Shown here piece by piece: positions 1 to 7,788 of a stretch of 64,000 nucleotides of DNA. The notes beneath the pieces are model-generated. The model made no database searches, was not told where the DNA came from, and saw only the letters and a program-made list of their open reading frames with translations. Source of the DNA: a candidate division WOR-3 bacterium (GTDB taxonomy: Bacteria > Hydrothermota > Tepidihabitantia > SM23-42); contig DRIG01000072.1 of NCBI GenBank assembly GCA_011052815.1, forward strand, positions 1-64,000, read 5' to 3'. Position numbers and translations under genes: made by a program. Position 1 is the stretch's first letter. Each line of letters begins with the position of its first letter.

Positions 1-105
1 CAAGGCAGTTTGATTGAATTACATATTATTCCACATCCGGATAAAAAAGAAATCCGCATCTGGTGTAAAAACCGCGTTGTGAAAGTGATCTATTACAAAA
101 CCTGA
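1..105 (+). CDS. Transposase C-terminus (partial, cut by window edge)
   Basis: An open frame runs from the first base to a TGA at 103-105 and encodes 34 residues. The end, rich in beta-strand pattern (EIRIWCKNRVVKVIYYKT), resembles the C-terminal tail of DDE integrase-core transposases of the IS481/IS21 kind. The paired short direct repeats immediately downstream fit an IS end and support the reading. The rest of the protein lies outside the window, so the family is a tentative call from a short tail. Confidence 0.45.
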   Translation, partial: QGSLIELHIIPHPDKKEIRIWCKNRVVKVIYYKT

Positions 106-135
106 AAAACCAATATCTAAACGCTTAAAATACAA

Positions 136-266
136 AAAATAGTCCAGTTTTATCTTTTAATTCAGTCCAGTTTTATCTTTTGCTATGCTCAGCACACCTT
201 TTGTACCGTAATTTCAAAACAAAATAGTCCAGTTTTATCTTTTAACCCAGTCCAGTTTTATCTTTG
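136..266. repeat. Paired direct repeats at presumed IS end
   Basis: A 17-bp unit AGTCCAGTTTTATCTTT occurs four times, at 141-157, 164-180, 226-242 and 249-265. They form two pairs, each with a 23-bp internal period, and the pairs are 85 bp apart. Flanking bases are also shared, so a block of about 47 bp is duplicated (136-182 and 221-266). Multiple sub-terminal repeats are typical transposase binding sites at IS ends such as IS21. The last copy ends exactly where the coding sense of the interrupted ATPase gene resumes, so the element boundary is probably near 265. Confidence 0.6.
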
Positions 267-1024
267 AGTTAAATCACGTAGAGAATATCCACGATATCGA
301 GAGCATTAGTTTTGCTAAAGCTGTAATGTCTGCTTTCCGTGCCTTGTTGAACAAGCAAGAAGAAGATTTCACTAATATTTGTCAATGGCTTACGGTGGAG
401 GGTTACGTTCGTCGTATCCATGGGCGATATGGTATTCTCCAACGCATTGACCGAACCACGGCTTTTCCTTTGATTCGTTCATTGGTGCAATGGGTGCGAC
501 AAATAGGCTATTCAGGATTAGTGATATTGCTAGATGAAGCGGAACGTGTTCCCAGTCTCAGCACCAAACACAGAGAACAACATCTTAATAATTTGCGGGA
601 AGTGATTGATGAATGTGGACATACAGCCTTTCAAAGTGTGATGATTTTTTACGCAGTGCCTGATGAAAACTTCCTTGAAGGTCGATCCCAGGTTTATGAA
701 GCACTGAAACAACGTGTCACAACAGTGTTTGATACGTTAAATCCAACGGGAGTCAAGATCGAGCTGGAAAAACTCTCTATCGAACCCATTAAATTTCTGG
801 AAAAAGTTGGTAATAAGTTAAAGCATATTTACGAGGTAGCTTACGGTTATCGCTTTGACAGTGCGACATCTGAAAAAACTATACGCACAGTTGCAGAGGC
901 AGCGTATGAACATCGTTATGGTGACATCGGTTACAAGCGCCTATTTGTTCAGAAACTCATCCAGGGACTCCATTTTCTCAGACAAAAAAGGCAATCCCCT
1001 TCTCCCAAGGATCTTCAATTGTAA
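266..1024 (+). pseudogene. DUF2791-type P-loop ATPase, 5' end removed by IS insertion
   Basis: The frame is open from 212, but coding-like sequence (ELNHVENIHDIESISFAKAV) starts right after the last IS repeat. The first ATG, at 326, has no ribosome binding site. The remnant keeps a Walker B-like stretch (GLVILLDEAERVPS) and the following arginine-rich helix pattern (REQHLNNLREVIDECGH) of DUF2791 ATPases, the family that includes BREX BrxD and Shango SngB. The N-terminal half with the Walker A loop is missing. It sits 13 bp before a second ATPase of the same kind, so it was probably the partner subunit of a defence operon and is now inactive. The family call is from motif recognition. Confidence 0.65.
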
Positions 1025-1037
1025 AGGAGGTTAAATA

Positions 1038-2387
1038 ATGCTAGAACATGAGGTACATCATCCCCAATATGGGCGGGGCATAGTGAAACAGACTCGTCAT
1101 AAGGGTTTTGAAATATTGGTTGCTTTTGAAGATGGTCTGACTCGATGGGTTCGCTTAGACGAGTTGACGGAAACTGGAATTACCCAAATTACCAAGTCGC
1201 TTGTACCAGCACCGTCAGTTTTATCTTACGAGCATCTTAAGTCTCGACGAATGATCGAAGCCTTTCGACTGGGGATTGTCCCCTATGACTGTGTTGAGAA
1301 GTTTACTTTTGGACGCGATAGTGAAGCGAAAAAAATCATGAATTGGTTGAACTCCCCTAACGAAAGCAATTTCCTTATTATAGGTGAATACGGAACTGGT
1401 AAAACCCATCTCCTTCATTATGCCCTAGGAAACGCTTTACAAAATGGATTTGCAATTGCGTGGGTGGAGATGGATCCTAATGAAGCCCCTTTTTATAAGC
1501 CCAAGCGTGTTTACAACCACCTGATCAAAAATTTTAAATATCGTGACACGCAAACCGGGCAATTGAAAGGCTTTCGAGACTTTTTGAAATGTGCATTAGC
1601 AGCGGGGGTTTTTCAAAACCATATTTACTTTAAATATTTAATTAAGCGCAAGGACGAGATCTTTTGGGAATGGGTTGAAGGGTCTGAGTCAAGCCTCAGA
1701 CCAAGAAAGTGGATTGAAAATTACTGGGATTACTATCAATTCTTGCCTGGTCTTTACGACTATTCCACTGCTGCAAACATTTATTGCTATTTGCTCAGCA
1801 GTTTGGGATGGGCGGCAAAGCAGGTTTTAGGATTACAAGGATTATTACTCGTATTCGATGAAGCAGAAACTGTGAGTATAACTAAATATTCTTATCAAGA
1901 TGGAAAAGCAAAAAATTTTTTAAAAGGATTGATCCGTACAGCCAGTAATGATAAAAATCTTCTAGAAGAACCAATGAAGTCAGACCTTGACTATTGTGGC
2001 ACCGGAGAGGGTCCAAATGTGCCTTTTCTGTACAAGATACCCAGTGGGTTGAAACTTTTATTTGCGTTCACTTCTCTGGACTGGAATTACGAGTATATAT
2101 GGGATAGATCATATCGGAAAGTACCAAAAATCAGGGAGTTGGAGAGAATGCCAAAAATAGATTTAGAACCCCTTCCAGATGATACTCTCAAAGAAGTATT
2201 TGAACACATCTGTTTGCTTTATAACAGTTCCTATGACTTTTTAGAAGAAGACCTGACCGTTGACAAGCTTTTCCGAGAGGTCAACACACAAAGTGGGCGT
2301 ACGCGTTTGTTCGTAAAGGGCTCAGTCGAAGCATTGGACTTGGTTCGCTTTAATCCTGAAAAGGATTTGGACAAGGTTCTTCAATGA
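1038..2387 (+). CDS. DUF2791-type ATPase (BrxD/SngB-like), probable phage defence
   Basis: 449 aa. The first 50 residues form a small beta-rich, CarD/KOW-like module (HPQYGRGIVKQ...ILVAFEDG...RWVRLDEL). A P-loop follows near residues 113-121 (GEYGTGKTH), then a Walker B near 265-273 (LLLVFDEAE). The long insertion between them and the C-terminal RTRLFVKGSVEALD helix fit the DUF2791 family known from BREX (BrxD) and Shango (SngB). GGAGG lies 8 bp before the ATG. The gene overlaps the helicase ATG by 4 bp, so the two are translationally coupled. It follows the IS-truncated ATPase remnant. A role in phage defence is inferred from family and neighbour; no methylase, PglZ or TerB gene is visible. 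Confidence 0.7.
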   Translation: MLEHEVHHPQYGRGIVKQTRHKGFEILVAFEDGLTRWVRLDELTETGITQITKSLVPAPSVLSYEHLKSRRMIEAFRLGIVPYDCVEKFTFGRDSEAKKIMNWLNSPNESNFLIIGEYGTGKTHLLHYALGNALQNGFAIAWVEMDPNEAPFYKPKRVYNHLIKNFKYRDTQTGQLKGFRDFLKCALAAGVFQNHIYFKYLIKRKDEIFWEWVEGSESSLRPRKWIENYWDYYQFLPGLYDYSTAANIYCYLLSSLGWAAKQVLGLQGLLLVFDEAETVSITKYSYQDGKAKNFLKGLIRTASNDKNLLEEPMKSDLDYCGTGEGPNVPFLYKIPSGLKLLFAFTSLDWNYEYIWDRSYRKVPKIRELERMPKIDLEPLPDDTLKEVFEHICLLYNSSYDFLEEDLTVDKLFREVNTQSGRTRLFVKGSVEALDLVRFNPEKDLDKVLQ

Positions 2388-3982
2388 TGGATGTTCAGCA
2401 AGTAAGGATCATTCGCGAACGTTTGAAATACGCCTGGACGCCGTTCTTTACAAGGTTTGGCAGACTTACTCCCATTCAGGTAGCAACGATTCCACCAATA
2501 CTTGACGGCAGAAATGTTATCGTGGCATCTCCCACGGCCTCAGGAAAGACTGAGGCCATCATTGCTCCAGTTGCCGAGAGGTTTAGAAAAGAAGATTGGG
2601 AGGGGTTAGCTGTTTTATATATCGTTCCTACGCGTGCTCTGGCAAACGATACCCTCGCACGCATTGATGGTCCTTTACGGGATATGGGTATTAAAGTAGC
2701 AATTAAGCATGGTGACAAGCCTTATCTATCATCCAGCAAACTACCGAATGTCCTCATCACGACGCCTGAATCCCTCGATTCTCTGATCTGTCGTCGTCCC
2801 GAAGTATTTAGATTTTTACGAACTGTGATTCTGGACGAAATTCACTTGTTGGACAACACCTATCGAGGCGACCAACTACAACTTCTCCTTTGGCGACTAA
2901 AGAAATTAGTAACAGATAGTTCATATTCTGTTCACTTGCTATCAGCGACCTTATCCTCGCCCCATCAAATTGCCCAAAGATATGTCAGTGACTTTGAAGT
3001 CGTTACAACGCAAGGACAAAGAGATATTGATTACCGGCTCCTCAATTCCCACGAAGAAGTTCATCGTCTGGCACGGGAACAAGGGGTGAAAAAACTGCTC
3101 TGCTTTTGTAATCTTCGTGAATCCGTCGAGGTAGTGGCAGATGAACTTGCTAAGTTGTGGCACCCTTATTCGGTGGTAACTCATCATGGAAGCCTCTCTC
3201 GTCGAGTACGCGAGGAAGCAGAGGCCGTGATGAAGGGAGCAGATGTGGCTGTGTGTGTTGCTACTTCAACCCTCGAAGTTGGGATAGACATTGGTGATAT
3301 TGATCTTATTGTGCTTTCTGAGCCCCCCTGGAGCATCTCCTCGTTGCTCCAGCGCATTGGTCGTGGTAATCGTAGAAAACATATCGTTCACACGGCGGTA
3401 ATTATTAAATCTGATGAAGAAAAACTTCTGATGGATACAATGTTCAAAGTGGCTGCTTCTGGTGCAATACCTGAAGAACCTTATGAGGCTGAGCTATCTG
3501 TTGCGGTCCAGCAGGTTTTTTCTTTTCTTTATCAAAATCCTCAAGGTATATCTGAAACACTAATTTGGGAACTTCTATCCCCTTTATGTTCTGAGGATGA
3601 GGCTAAACTCATTTTGGGGCACCTGAGGAGAAATGAATGGATTGAACGACGAGCAGGTCAGTGGTTTGCATCAATAAAATTGATGGACTTGGGCGAAAAA
3701 GGGCGAATTCATTCCAATATTCCGGACTTACAGACTTATCGAGTGATAGACGTTGACTCAGGTAAGGAAATTGGAACCATCGCGGGAATATTCGATGAAG
3801 TATTTGTTCTCGCCGGAAGAATGTGGCGGGTTGTTTCTGTCGAAAATGATGTTATTAAGGCACGCCGTTTTACGGGAAAAGCATTAGCCCCTCTCTTCCA
3901 GAGATGCATAAGTGGTGGTGCCTTCTATTACCTATTGCCACCAGAACTGAAAGGTAGAAGGCTAAATAATAAGAGGAATTGA
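2384..3982 (+). CDS. Lhr-like DEAD/DEAH helicase (BrxHI/SngC-like)
   Basis: 532 aa superfamily 2 helicase. Visible motifs are I (SPTASGKTEA, about residues 47-56), Ia (VPTRALANDT), II (LDEIHLLDN), III (LSATLSSP), and in the second RecA lobe HHGSLSRR...ATSTLEVGIDIGDID and motif VI QRIGRGNRRK. The DEIH box and RIGRGNR signature are typical of Lhr-like helicases, including those paired with DUF2791 ATPases in BREX type 2 and Shango loci. About 150 C-terminal residues form a winged-helix and beta-rich tail. It starts at an ATGATGG overlapping the ATPase stop. Probably acts on DNA or RNA as the effector or sensor arm of the broken defence operon; function is inferred. Confidence 0.7.
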   Translation: MMDVQQVRIIRERLKYAWTPFFTRFGRLTPIQVATIPPILDGRNVIVASPTASGKTEAIIAPVAERFRKEDWEGLAVLYIVPTRALANDTLARIDGPLRDMGIKVAIKHGDKPYLSSSKLPNVLITTPESLDSLICRRPEVFRFLRTVILDEIHLLDNTYRGDQLQLLLWRLKKLVTDSSYSVHLLSATLSSPHQIAQRYVSDFEVVTTQGQRDIDYRLLNSHEEVHRLAREQGVKKLLCFCNLRESVEVVADELAKLWHPYSVVTHHGSLSRRVREEAEAVMKGADVAVCVATSTLEVGIDIGDIDLIVLSEPPWSISSLLQRIGRGNRRKHIVHTAVIIKSDEEKLLMDTMFKVAASGAIPEEPYEAELSVAVQQVFSFLYQNPQGISETLIWELLSPLCSEDEAKLILGHLRRNEWIERRAGQWFASIKLMDLGEKGRIHSNIPDLQTYRVIDVDSGKEIGTIAGIFDEVFVLAGRMWRVVSVENDVIKARRFTGKALAPLFQRCISGGAFYYLLPPELKGRRLNNKRN

Positions 3983-4002
3983 GAGATGGCAGCCGTAACT
4001 TC

Positions 4003-4074
4003 ATCTAACAATATGTTTGCGCTTCGGGCCAAGGCCAAATGCTTCGCGTTTCGCAAAGCCTGCAGCCGTTAAAT
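4003..4074 (+). other. attC-like recombination site (integron cassette type)
   Basis: Begins with ATCTAAC (4003-4009), matching RYYYAAC, and ends with GTTAAAT (4068-4074), matching GTTRRRY. The two boxes are inverted repeats of each other at 6 of 7 positions. Between them TTTGCG (4016-4021) and CGCAAA (4052-4057) form a second pair of arms, with GGCC-AA-GGCC in the middle. At 72 bp it is within the usual attC range, and it lies 20 bp after a stop codon, where cassettes carry attC. No integrase or second site is visible, so a chance palindrome remains possible. Confidence 0.4.
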
Positions 4075-4173
4075 CAAATTTCCCTTGATTTTTACTTGAA
4101 GATGCATAAAATAAAATCAGAGAATTAGAAATTAAAATCCCGAAGATAGAGAAAGAGGCTAACTCAAATGAAA

Positions 4174-4260
4174 AAAGGTATTCAGTTCGTCTATATCACC
4201 GAATTTAGAAAGGTATCCGAATCAAGTTCGGATACGAGCGATTTGAGCAGAAATACCTTT
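4174..4260. repeat. Nested inverted repeats
   Basis: Outer arms AAAGGTATT (4174-4182) and AATACCTTT (4252-4260) enclose inner arms GTATCCGAA (4213-4221) and TTCGGATAC (4227-4235), all perfect. This could be the relic of an IS end, a small non-autonomous element or a structured transcript. It lies in the 450-bp gene-free stretch between the helicase and the transposase remnant. Apart from these arms and the attC-like site that stretch shows no coding pattern. Confidence 0.5.
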
Positions 4261-4305
4261 CGGGACACGATGCCAGGGCAAGAGGTAAGATGAAAGGAAT
4301 CCTGA

Positions 4306-4479
4306 GAGGAGATCACTCACAGAGGCATTTTTCAAGGAAAAGTGTCCACCGGTCTTATTGAAGCAGAGAAAGAATTTCGGTGGGCCAGGGGATATAAAGA
4401 GATACCGAAGTTAATGGCGGCGTTAAAAAGGAGATTTGAATGTCTAATAAACAAAAATTTTTATTTGCATTTCTGCTAA
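4306..4479 (+). pseudogene. IS256/mutator-type transposase C-terminal remnant
   Basis: The frame encodes TGLIEAEKEFRWARGYKE followed by IPKLMAALKRRFE, the typical last segment of IS256-family transposases. Only about 45 codons survive; a TGA closes the frame upstream (4303-4305). The frame runs on into the next gene and stops at 4477-4479. Codons for KKAL-like basic residues near the end (AAA AGG AGA) now supply the Shine-Dalgarno of the secreted protein that starts at 4440. Confidence 0.65.
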
Positions 4480-5609
4480 TTGCTGTGGTGCCTTTGAAAG
4501 CCCAGAAGGTTATCTGGGATAAGATATATAAAAAGAATATGGGCACAGTCTTCGCGGTTGCCGAAACAAATGATGGAAGTTTCGTAATCGGAGGAATAAT
4601 AGACTACCAGGATGGACACGGGGAAGATGTTTATCTGGCAAGAATGGACAAAAATGGTAAAAAGCTATGGGAAAAACGATTTGGCGGGGATTATGACGAT
4701 AGATGTCATGCACTTTCCAAAACCAAAGATGGTGGTTTTATCCTTGCCGGAATGAAAACACCATACACAAAGAAGGATTTTTTTGGAAGTATTCCCGAAG
4801 AACCTGATGTTTATCTCATAAGGACTGATAAAGACGGTAACAAGCTATGGGAAAAGACATTCGGTGGTAAAGACTATGACATTGCCAGGGCAGTACTGGA
4901 GACCCAAAATGGCAATTTCGTAATTGCCGGGTATTCATATTCCTATGGAGCAGGTTATATTGATGTGTATGTTATAAAGACCGATAAGAACGGTAATAAG
5001 ATATGGGAAAAGACATTCGGTGGTAAGGAAAAGGATAAGGCAAATGCAATTATCCAGACCAAAGATGGCAATTTTATAATTGCAGGTGTAACAGAGTCTT
5101 TTGGTTCTGGAGAAGGTGATATCTACCTAATAAAAATCGACAGGAATGGGAAGAAAATCTGGTCAAAAACCTTTGGAGGCGAAAAAGATGACGAAGCGCA
5201 TGCAATCTTAGAAACTGAAGATGGAGGATTGATAATTGCCGGACGTAAAGGTTTAGGGGATCTTCTTTTGATAAAAACGGATAAAAATGGGAAGAAAATC
5301 TGGCAAAAAACCTTTGGAGGAGGAGACGGTGAGGAGGCTTATTCTATAATTGAAACAGAAGACGGTTTCATAACTGCGGGCTACACCAATTCCTATGGCA
5401 ATAAAGAAGATTTTTATCTCATAAAAGTTGATAAAAAAGGTAATAAGATATGGGAAAAAACGATAGGCACAAAAGAATATCAAGACATAGCTTATTCTAT
5501 TTCCAGGTGCCCGGATGGAGGTTTCATTATCGCTGGTTTCACCCACATTGTAGCCGGATTCCATGTTCCCCATATAGTAAGAATCAAGGATGAATCAGGG
5601 GAAAAATAA
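4440..5609 (+). CDS. Secreted beta-repeat protein
   Basis: 389 aa with an N-terminal signal peptide (about residues 1-20, ending LKAQ). The rest is about seven tandem repeats of roughly 50 residues. Each carries the pattern DGxFIIAG...DVYLIKTDKNGKKIWEKTFGG, a layout seen in secreted propeller-like repeat proteins of FCB-type bacteria. There is no C-terminal sorting domain. The ATG is preceded by AAGGAG with 6-bp spacing, embedded in the transposase remnant. No enzymatic motif is seen. Export and a binding or structural role outside the cytoplasm are inferred. Confidence 0.65.
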   Translation: MSNKQKFLFAFLLIAVVPLKAQKVIWDKIYKKNMGTVFAVAETNDGSFVIGGIIDYQDGHGEDVYLARMDKNGKKLWEKRFGGDYDDRCHALSKTKDGGFILAGMKTPYTKKDFFGSIPEEPDVYLIRTDKDGNKLWEKTFGGKDYDIARAVLETQNGNFVIAGYSYSYGAGYIDVYVIKTDKNGNKIWEKTFGGKEKDKANAIIQTKDGNFIIAGVTESFGSGEGDIYLIKIDRNGKKIWSKTFGGEKDDEAHAILETEDGGLIIAGRKGLGDLLLIKTDKNGKKIWQKTFGGGDGEEAYSIIETEDGFITAGYTNSYGNKEDFYLIKVDKKGNKIWEKTIGTKEYQDIAYSISRCPDGGFIIAGFTHIVAGFHVPHIVRIKDESGEK

Positions 5610-5650
5610 TGCATAACTTGAAGCAAACACTATAAACTACAGGAGGTTTT

Positions 5651-7126
5651 ATGTATGTTTTTTTTCTTTTAATTTTAATTTCCGTGCTCGCAAATCCTTG
5701 CGTGTTAAATGCGCAGGAGAGCCAGATTGTGGGCGAGTGGCATAGTGAGCCAAACCCTGCAATTTATTATGGAGAAGTATATATATTTTCTCCTCGTGGA
5801 GAATTTGTCAAAGTAACGAGCGATTTAGATAGAACTAATAGGATTCTTTTGAAATCTGGAACATGGCAAGCAAAAAAAGGGGGAATAGAATTGATATACA
5901 AACATCAAATTGTCCGCGTTGGAGGAGAACTTAAGACCGACCCAGAAACAGGAAGTTTTTTCCTTGAAGGAGGGAAACAGGTCCTAGAGATAATTGATGA
6001 TACTAATTTTGTTTCCCTTGAATATATTGATAAAAAACGCATTCTCATTGACGGGAAACGTTACTATTATATAAAAACACAAGGGGAAAAGGATTTTAAG
6101 TATTTGTTTGATTATGCAGAAACAAATATTCTCAAGGATGCTGAGATTCTCTTCGTATTAGGAGCGGATGCAAATTTATCAATGATGACTGGCTGGAGCC
6201 TTCTTCACCAGGCGTGTAAAAGTAACTCACTGGAGTTTGTAAAACTGCTTTTCAGCAGAGGTGCTGACCCGAATGTGAGCGAAGAAATAGGAGAAACCCC
6301 CCTTTCTCTTGCTGTTGCAAACGGGAATACAGAGATTGTAGAATATCTTATTAAAAATGGTGCCTTTGTTAATGTGCAAACCGAACCAGAAGGCAGTTGC
6401 ATTACTCCTCTTCATATTGCAATTAAAAATAATGATTTTGAAATGGTTAAACTGCTGATGCAAAGTGGAGCTTCGTGGAAGATGAAAACAGGAAGAGGGG
6501 AAACAGCACTCGACCTCGCTAAAGAAAGCGGTAATGCGAAGATTGAAAAATTAATCCTTGCATACTCGCAGAAACCTCCTTCTAAATTGCGTGTAGAGGG
6601 CAATTATGTCCGGATAGTTGATAGTAAAAAAAACAGAACAATTGGAAATCTTGCTTCATCAGATGCATTCCCTTTTGGTTTTTCTAAAATATACAAATTC
6701 TCGCCTGACTCTTCGTATATCGCTTTCGTTGAAAGCACAGAAAAAGGATACGACCTATTTCTTGTATCAAACACAGGAGAAAGAGGGCGCATCACCTGGG
6801 ATGGAAAAATTGATTCAAGAACGACAATAGCATGGGACAGGAAGGGAAAAGCGTTTCTTTTTAATGAAAATGGAAGAATAATATTCGTAAGCACCAAAGG
6901 TTACCGGCGAAAAACATTGACCAATCCTGAAGAAGGTTATGAAGATATCCTGCCCTCCTTTAAGGGAAAGGGTAAAGTAAAATTTTTCCGGGGTACAAGA
7001 TTTGAATATTCTTTTTCTGGCTCTGAGTATGAGGTTGAGATCACTGGTGGCGGCTGTCGCAAAATTCCTGACGGAGAGGTTATACAACCGGAAAACTTAG
7101 GCGGTGAAGAAGAGGGTGGATATTAA
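5651..7126 (+). CDS. Secreted ankyrin-repeat protein with TolB-like C-terminus
   Basis: 491 aa. A signal peptide covers about residues 1-21 (ending LNAQ). A lipocalin-like segment follows (VGEWHSEPNPA...GTWQAKKGG), then four ankyrin repeats between about residues 160 and 300 (for example GWSLLHQACKSNSLEFVKLL and TPLHIAIKNNDFEMVKLLMQ). The end carries WD40/TolB-like strands (KFSPDSSYIAFVES, TWDGKIDSRTTIAWD). AGGAGG precedes the ATG. It lies between two other exported proteins with 41- and 19-bp gaps, probably one transcription unit. Function unknown; the combination suggests a periplasmic protein-binding role. Confidence 0.65.
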   Translation: MYVFFLLILISVLANPCVLNAQESQIVGEWHSEPNPAIYYGEVYIFSPRGEFVKVTSDLDRTNRILLKSGTWQAKKGGIELIYKHQIVRVGGELKTDPETGSFFLEGGKQVLEIIDDTNFVSLEYIDKKRILIDGKRYYYIKTQGEKDFKYLFDYAETNILKDAEILFVLGADANLSMMTGWSLLHQACKSNSLEFVKLLFSRGADPNVSEEIGETPLSLAVANGNTEIVEYLIKNGAFVNVQTEPEGSCITPLHIAIKNNDFEMVKLLMQSGASWKMKTGRGETALDLAKESGNAKIEKLILAYSQKPPSKLRVEGNYVRIVDSKKNRTIGNLASSDAFPFGFSKIYKFSPDSSYIAFVESTEKGYDLFLVSNTGERGRITWDGKIDSRTTIAWDRKGKAFLFNENGRIIFVSTKGYRRKTLTNPEEGYEDILPSFKGKGKVKFFRGTRFEYSFSGSEYEVEITGGGCRKIPDGEVIQPENLGGEEEGGY

Positions 7127-7145
7127 ACCGTTGCACTAACACAAA

Positions 7146-7718
7146 ATGGTTAAAAATCTGAATTTTCTAATCATTTTATTGCTTTTTGCATCTTCAGTAG
7201 ACCTCAATGCCCAACACAAGGACAAATGGTTTCGTGTCAACTATCTGGGGTTCAAGATTGGTTATCGCAAATGGAGTGTAAATTTTATTGAAGTAGCTTA
7301 TGGAGACCTTTCTAATGGACTTGGTATAGGGGGCACACTTTTTGAGATTGAAAATTCCACTTATAACCTCCTGCCTGCTAAGTTGTTTATCGCTAAACCA
7401 CTTGGAAACACGACGGGACCTGTAGAAAATGGTTTCGGCGGCCCTTTACTTTTTCCCTGGGGCTATCAATATCCCGGTGCAATTTATCTCCAGATAAAAA
7501 TTTCTGTGCTGGGTATAAAACAATCTTCCTGGTGTTTATCCTCTGAAGTAGGTTTGGGATTTGAGAAATCAATTTACCAACAGGCCGGGTCAATAGGCGT
7601 AGAATTTGGTTATACCATTGATTTCCTTCCTCTAAGGGATGAGGAGGACAAATACCTGTATGCTGTTTTTCAGTACAACTTCTCCAGCTGGGCAAGGGTG
7701 GAAAAAAATTCAAGATAA
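7146..7718 (+). CDS. Predicted exported protein
   Basis: 190 aa with a hydrophobic signal peptide (about residues 5-21, ending LNAQ). Alternating aromatic strands (FRVNYLGFKIGYRKW, KYLYAVFQYNFSSWARV) resemble a small outer-membrane barrel or a periplasmic beta protein. It begins 19 bp after the ankyrin-repeat gene and ends the plus-strand unit; the next gene runs toward it from the other strand. I do not recognise a family and assign no function. Confidence 0.5.
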   Translation: MVKNLNFLIILLLFASSVDLNAQHKDKWFRVNYLGFKIGYRKWSVNFIEVAYGDLSNGLGIGGTLFEIENSTYNLLPAKLFIAKPLGNTTGPVENGFGGPLLFPWGYQYPGAIYLQIKISVLGIKQSSWCLSSEVGLGFEKSIYQQAGSIGVEFGYTIDFLPLRDEEDKYLYAVFQYNFSSWARVEKNSR

Positions 7719-7788
7719 TATCAAAAATATTAATACCCGAAATGGGCGATTTTTATTCTGCTGAAGAACCTTTCTGGTTTATTTTAAG

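Noticed and set aside
141-265. CRISPR-like array
   Set aside because: Only four copies with 6-bp and 45-bp gaps, placed beside a transposase tail and without cas genes; IS end repeats explain it better.
1038-3982. Complete BREX system
   Set aside because: No PglX methylase, PglZ, BrxC-size ATPase or BrxL is present; only BrxD-like and helicase components are seen.
7719-7788. Rho-independent terminator between the convergent genes
   Set aside because: Only 3-4 bp stems such as CCC/GGG with a short T-run can be drawn; too weak to annotate.
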